From NCBI GenBank assembly GCA_027489195.1, contig JAIYAG010000520.1:1-9024 (forward strand): a stretch of DNA of 9,024 nt, read 5' to 3'. The stretch comes from Burkholderiales bacterium (GTDB taxonomy: Bacteria > Pseudomonadota > Gammaproteobacteria > Burkholderiales > Burkholderiaceae_E). The position numbers and the translations under genes are program-made. The notes beneath the pieces are model-generated. The model saw only the letters and a list, made by a program, of their open reading frames with translations. It was not told where the DNA came from and did no database searches. This document shows, in pieces, positions 6,115 through 9,024 of the stretch (the first letter of the stretch is position 1; each line of letters starts with the position of its first letter).

Positions 6115-6602
6115 GCACACCGCGCCCGCCCACGGGCGGTGCGCCGCCGCCCGGACCGGGTCGGCCCGGCGGCGACGCCGCGCGGCCGGATCCGCGCCCG
6201 GCCCGCCCCCCTGCCGCGCAGACCGACCTGAGCGGGCTCGCCTCGGACCCGAGGGTGACCGGCGCCCGGCCGCCCGGAACGCCGGCACCGTCGGCCTCAC
6301 CGTCACGGCCGACGTCGCCACTGCCATCGCCCCGACCCACTGCGTCGCCTGCACCGGCGGCGCGGCCGGGCACGGCCCCGCCGGGCCCCGCTGCGGCCGC
6401 CTCCGGCCCCCGCATGCCCGCGGCTGGCATGCCCCCTCCGGGCATGCCCCCGCGGGCCGAAGCCACGCAGGCGCCGCGATCCGGCGTGCCCCCGCCGCGA
6501 ACCGGCGTGCCGCCGCCCCGTCCGGGGCCCCCGCCCTCCGATCCGGGCCCCCAGCGCTCCGGGCGGCCGAAGCGCCCGCCGCGCGCCCGGGGCAAGCTGC
6601 GG
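6111..6602 (+). other. Low-complexity Pro/Ala/Gly/Arg-rich N-terminal extension of TolA
   Basis: Bases before the membrane-helix codons encode about 164 residues dominated by Pro, Ala, Gly and Arg. Short repeats are visible: A-G-M-P-P-P-G-M-P-P (105-114) and S-G-V-P-P-P-R-T-G-V-P-P-P-R (124-137). Just before the helix comes a basic stretch (R-P-K-R-P-P-R-A-R-G-K, 152-162) that fits the positive-inside rule for a cytoplasmic N-terminus. It is probably disordered; binding to SH3-like or other proline-recognising partners is speculation. Confidence 0.6.
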
Positions 6603-7490
6603 GCGATCGGCCTTGCACTCGCGATCCATGCGCTGCTGATCGGTCTGCTGGTCTTCGGCCTGCAATGGACTCACCGCGAGCCCGAGGCGGTCCAGGCCGA
6701 GCTGTGGGTGCCGCCGCCGCCCAAGGCCCCCGCGTTGCCCCCGACGCCGAAGCCCGAGCCCCCGCCGCCGAAGCCGGAGCCCCCGCCCCCGCCCCCGAAG
6801 CCCGAGCCGGCGCCGCCGGCCAAGGCCGAGCCGGACATCAAGGTCGAGCAGGCCCGGCGCGAGGCCGAACGCAAGGAGGCCGAGCGGCGCCTCGCCGACC
6901 AGAAGGCCGCCGAGCGCAAGGCCGAGGAGAAGCGCGCCGAGGACCGGCGCCGGGCCGCCGAACAGAAGGCGGCCGAGCAGAAGGCGGCCGAGCAGAAGGC
7001 GGCGGACGAGAAGCGCCAGAAGGACGAGCTCGCCCGCAAGGAGGCCGAGCGCCGGGCCGCCGACGACAAGCGTCGCGCCGAGCAGGCCCGCAAGGACACC
7101 GAACTCGCCGAGCAGCGGCGTGCCGACGACATCCGCCGGCTGCAGAGCCAGGCCGGCACCGCGGGGATCCCGAGCGACCAGGCCGTGCGCGGTGCCGCCG
7201 CCGGCCGGATCGACGCGGGCTACGGCGCCCGCATCGCCGCCGCGATCCGCGCGAACACCGTCTACCGGATCCCGCTCGACCTCGAGGGCAATCCGAAGGC
7301 GGTGTTCCTGGTCCAGCTGCGGCCCGACTGCAGCGTGGCCGCGGTCCGGCTGCGCCGCTCGAGCGGCGTGCCCGCCTGGGATCAGGCCGCCGAGCGGGGG
7401 ATCCAGGCCACCGACCCGTTCCCGAAACCCGCCGACGGCCGCTGCCAGGGCGAGTTCGAGATCGCCAGCGGCCCGAGGGACGAACGGTGA
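6111..7490 (+). CDS. tolA: TolA, periplasm-spanning protein of the Tol system, with a long Pro-rich cytoplasmic N-terminus
   Basis: The 459-residue product has a single membrane helix at about 165-184 (I-G-L-A-L-A-I-H-A-L-L-I), retaining the Ser/His-type face used by TolA/TonB proteins to contact TolQ. Then come a Pro/Lys/Glu stretch (200-240), a long Ala/Glu/Lys/Arg helix or coiled coil (241-345), and a C-terminal TonB/TolA-like domain (about 366-455) with Cys407 and Cys445, which may pair as in TolA domain III. TolA links the inner-membrane motor to TolB and Pal. The GTG at 6111 is chosen because it overlaps the tolR stop (GTGA) and follows AAGGA at 6103-6107 by 3 nt. The 164 residues before the membrane helix are very unusual: E. 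coli TolA has about a dozen. They are Pro/Ala/Gly/Arg-rich with repeated G-M-P-P and G-V-P-P-P. Later starts, such as ATG codons for Met102, Met107 or Met112, cannot be excluded. Confidence 0.92.
   Translation: MSTPRPPTGGAPPPGPGRPGGDAARPDPRPARPPAAQTDLSGLASDPRVTGARPPGTPAPSASPSRPTSPLPSPRPTASPAPAARPGTAPPGPAAAASGPRMPAAGMPPPGMPPRAEATQAPRSGVPPPRTGVPPPRPGPPPSDPGPQRSGRPKRPPRARGKLRAIGLALAIHALLIGLLVFGLQWTHREPEAVQAELWVPPPPKAPALPPTPKPEPPPPKPEPPPPPPKPEPAPPAKAEPDIKVEQARREAERKEAERRLADQKAAERKAEEKRAEDRRRAAEQKAAEQKAAEQKAADEKRQKDELARKEAERRAADDKRRAEQARKDTELAEQRRADDIRRLQSQAGTAGIPSDQAVRGAAAGRIDAGYGARIAAAIRANTVYRIPLDLEGNPKAVFLVQLRPDCSVAAVRLRRSSGVPAWDQAAERGIQATDPFPKPADGRCQGEFEIASGPRDER
6954..7013 (+). repeat. 15-bp tandem repeat encoding A-A-E-Q-K in the TolA coiled coil
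   Basis: Three near-identical 15-base units (6954-6968, 6969-6983, 6984-6998), each encoding A-A-E-Q-K, are followed by a degenerate fourth unit encoding A-A-D-E-K. The repeat preserves the reading frame, so copy-number changes would only lengthen or shorten the helical stalk. TolA domain II is typically repetitive like this. Confidence 0.85.
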
Positions 7491-7514
7491 ACCGGACCGT
7501 CCGGCCCGTCTCCC

Positions 7515-7539
7515 GACGCGGCGAAGCGGTCGCCGCGTC
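7515..7539 (+). repeat. Perfect 9-bp inverted repeat between tolA and tolB
   Basis: GACGCGGCG (7515-7523) and CGCCGCGTC (7531-7539) are exact reverse complements around the 7-nt loop aagcggt. The structure lies 25 nt after the tolA stop and covers the position where the -35 of the tolB promoter would fall. It could be a weak terminator or attenuator for the upstream transcript, an mRNA-stabilising hairpin, or an operator; no U-tract follows. A smaller inverted repeat (CCGGA-ccg-TCCGG, 7492-7504) precedes it. Confidence 0.6.
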
Positions 7540-7548
7540 CCCGCGACT

Positions 7549-7554
7549 TATAAT
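7549..7554 (+). promoter_or_regulatory. Consensus -10 box (TATAAT) of tolB, 9 nt before the start codon
   Basis: A perfect TATAAT stands out in a GC-rich gap. Start of transcription about 7 nt downstream would leave at most two or three bases before the tolB ATG (7564), and no Shine-Dalgarno is seen there. This suggests tolB can be transcribed apart from tolQRA. The -35 is not recognisable and would lie within the inverted repeat. Confidence 0.65.
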
Positions 7555-7563
7555 CGCGCCACG

Positions 7564-8847
7564 ATGAAGCGCCTCCTCCGCCTCCTCAGCCCCCTGATCG
7601 CCGGCCTGCTGCCTCTGCTCGCCGCCCCGACCCTCGCCCAGATGCGCATCGACGTGTCCGGCGTGGGCGCCACCCAGCTGCCGATCGCGATCGCCGGCTT
7701 CGCCAACGACGCGCGCGCGCCGCAGGACATCGCCGCCGTCGTGCGCAGCGACCTGGCGCGCAGCGGCGCGTTCCGCGTGATCGATCCGCAGCAGACCACG
7801 TCGGACACGGCGCCGGTCGACTTCGCCGCGCTGCGCACGCGCGGCGCGGACACCTTCGTGGCGGGCTCGGTCGCCAAGCTCGCCGATGGCCGCTACGACA
7901 TCCGCTATCGCCTGTACGACGCGGTGAAGCAGACCCCGATCGCCGGCGAGTCGCTGGTCGCACCCGAGGCCGACCTGCGGCTGGCCGGCCACCGCATCGC
8001 CGACGCGATCATCGAGAAGCTCACCGGCGAGAAGGGCGTGTTCTCGACCCGGATCGCCTTCGTCAGCAAGCAGGGCAACCGCTTCCGGCTCAACGTCGCC
8101 GACTGGGACGGCGAGAACGTGCAGTCGCCGCTGGTCTCGCCCGAGCCGATCATCTCGCCGTCCTGGTCGCCCGACGGCGGACGCCTCGCCTACGTGTCGT
8201 TCGAGCAGAAGAAGCCGGTCGTCTACGTGCACACGCTGGCCACCGGACAGCGTGTCGCGGTCGCCAACTTCAAGGGCAGCAACAGCGCACCCGCCTGGTC
8301 GCCGGACGGCCGCACCCTCGCGGTCGCCCTCACGCTCAACGGCCTGTCGCAGATCTACCTGATCAACGCCGTCGACGGCGCCAACGCGCGGCGCCTGACC
8401 ACCTCCAACGCGATCGACACCGAGCCGGTGTTCTCGCCCGACGGCCGCACGCTGTACTTCACCTCCGACCGCGGCGGCTCGCCGCAGATCTACCGGATGC
8501 CGGCCTCCGGCGGCGACGCCACGCGCGTGACCTTCGGGTCGAGCTACAACGTGAGTCCGCGCGTGAGCCCCGACGGCCGCAACCTGGCCTTCCTCACCCG
8601 CCGCGACGGCCGCTACTTCGTCGGCCTCAAGGACCTCGGCGCCGGCGGCAACGAGACGGTGCTCACCGACAGCGGCCAGGAAGAATCACCGAGCTTCGCG
8701 CCGAACGGCCGCTGGATCATGTACGCGACCCAGCAGGGCGGGCGCGACTCGCTGATGGCCACCTCGGTGGACGGGCGCGTCAAGCAGCGGCTCAGCTCCT
8801 CGCTCGGCGACATCCGCGAACCCTCGTGGGGCCCGTTCCTGCGCTGA
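7564..8847 (+). CDS. tolB: TolB, periplasmic beta-propeller of the Tol system
   Basis: The 427-residue product is close to E. coli TolB (430). It starts with a Sec signal peptide: basic M-K-R-L-L-R, a Leu-rich core, and cleavage probably after A-P-T-L-A (Ala25). The mature N-terminus Q-M-R-I-D-V-S-G is the flexible segment by which TolB contacts TolA. An N-terminal alpha/beta domain (about 30-155) precedes a six-bladed propeller with WD40-like/PD40 repeats: S-W-S-P-D-G (200-205), A-W-S-P-D-G (244-249), V-F-S-P-D-G (289-294), R-V-S-P-D-G (333-338), S-F-A-P-N-G (377-382) and the closing P-S-W-G-P-F (420-425). TolB binds Pal through the propeller and helps mobilise Pal during division. ATG 7564 is chosen because it begins the signal peptide and follows the TATAAT box. 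pal, the normal next gene, does not follow within the window. Confidence 0.96.
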   Translation: MKRLLRLLSPLIAGLLPLLAAPTLAQMRIDVSGVGATQLPIAIAGFANDARAPQDIAAVVRSDLARSGAFRVIDPQQTTSDTAPVDFAALRTRGADTFVAGSVAKLADGRYDIRYRLYDAVKQTPIAGESLVAPEADLRLAGHRIADAIIEKLTGEKGVFSTRIAFVSKQGNRFRLNVADWDGENVQSPLVSPEPIISPSWSPDGGRLAYVSFEQKKPVVYVHTLATGQRVAVANFKGSNSAPAWSPDGRTLAVALTLNGLSQIYLINAVDGANARRLTTSNAIDTEPVFSPDGRTLYFTSDRGGSPQIYRMPASGGDATRVTFGSSYNVSPRVSPDGRNLAFLTRRDGRYFVGLKDLGAGGNETVLTDSGQEESPSFAPNGRWIMYATQQGGRDSLMATSVDGRVKQRLSSSLGDIREPSWGPFLR

Positions 8848-9024
8848 GCGCACGGTCTGCCCGCCGCGCGCCGTCTACGCCCCGGACGCCTCAGCCCCTT
8901 CACCTCCTGCACCTCGCACGATCCGCATTGCGATCGCAGCATTACCGGTATGGCGAAACATATAAAAAAAACAAGCTTAGTCATGGTGATTCACTAAATC
9001 ATGTTGGGGAGTGACTTGATTTGC
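8848..9024. other. Non-coding tail after tolB with an abrupt shift to AT-rich sequence
   Basis: No gene is supported here. The first ~90 bases keep the GC-rich character and show no clear terminator hairpin. From about 8941 the composition drops to 31 G/C in 84 bases (37%), with a run of eight A (8964-8971), a small inverted repeat (TGATT 8987-8991 and AATCA 8997-9001), and TTGATT (9016-9021) that could be a -35 hexamer for a gene beyond the window. Possible readings are the pal promoter/leader or the border of inserted DNA. Confidence 0.6.

Noticed and set aside
6838..8232. Minus-strand open frame opposite tolA-tolB (464 codons)
   Set aside because: It runs across two firm genes and the promoter between them; its composition is a GC-bias shadow.
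8929..8938. 10-bp palindrome TGCGATCGCA after tolB
   Set aside because: A single copy with no promoter geometry around it; probably chance.
8613..8984. Minus-strand frame of 123 codons whose N-terminus looks like a hydrophobic leader
   Set aside because: The leader-like start comes only from the AT-rich tail; most of the rest is antisense to tolB and low in recognisable structure. Not enough support for a gene.
8950..8997. 15-codon plus-strand mini-ORF in the AT-rich tail (ATG at 8950)
   Set aside because: It lacks a ribosome-binding site and is too short to distinguish from chance; a Lys-rich leader peptide is possible but unsupported.
8987..9001. Small inverted repeat TGATT/AATCA as a terminator or element end
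   Set aside because: Five AT-rich base pairs are too weak for a terminator and no matching transposon end or target duplication is visible.
9001..9024. ATG at 9001 running off the window as a possible gene start
   Set aside because: Only eight codons are visible and no Shine-Dalgarno precedes it; it cannot be judged from this window.

Overview
The window reads as a chromosomal segment of a high-GC proteobacterium, most likely a betaproteobacterium of the Burkholderiales type. This is an inference from the strong G/C third-position bias, the ybgC-tolQRAB order, and the TAGAAT-type -10 boxes placed directly before start codons. All ten genes lie on the plus strand and are tightly packed, so coding density is very high until the last ~180 bases.

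Region 1 (1-2648) is a compact four-gene set: the 3' part of a TlpA/thioredoxin-like protein (WCGPC active site), a 72-residue DUF4266-type lipoprotein with a Gly-rich Cys-Gly-Cys tail, a DUF3570-type outer-membrane beta-barrel, and an ApbE-type FAD:protein FMN transferase. The physiological job of this set is, to my knowledge, not established. The barrel carries D-A-V-S-G-A-S, which fits the consensus that ApbE flavinylates, and a second SGAS follows 11 residues later. The ApbE copy has no visible signal peptide and has Gly where the family usually has a metal-binding Asp. This is the part of the window most likely to hold an undescribed system.

Region 2 (2649-4539) has a short intergenic gap with a perfect GC hairpin, a -10 box abutting the ruvB start, ruvB (Holliday-junction branch-migration ATPase), and a rhomboid-family intramembrane serine protease overlapping ruvB by four bases. 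RuvA and RuvC are not next to ruvB here.

Region 3 (4540-8847) is the Tol envelope system: ybgC (acyl-CoA thioesterase), tolQ, tolR, tolA and tolB. TolQ/TolR form the proton-driven inner-membrane motor, TolA spans the periplasm, and TolB is the periplasmic beta-propeller that exchanges between TolA and Pal. ybgC-tolQ and tolR-tolA overlap by four bases, suggesting translational coupling. tolB has its own TATAAT box and a 9-bp inverted repeat upstream. TolA is unusual in having about 164 proline-rich residues before its single membrane segment.

Region 4 (8848-9024) has no convincing gene. Base composition drops abruptly to about 37% GC over the last 84 bases, and pal, which usually follows tolB closely, has not begun when the window ends. 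This may be a pal promoter/leader region or the edge of inserted DNA.
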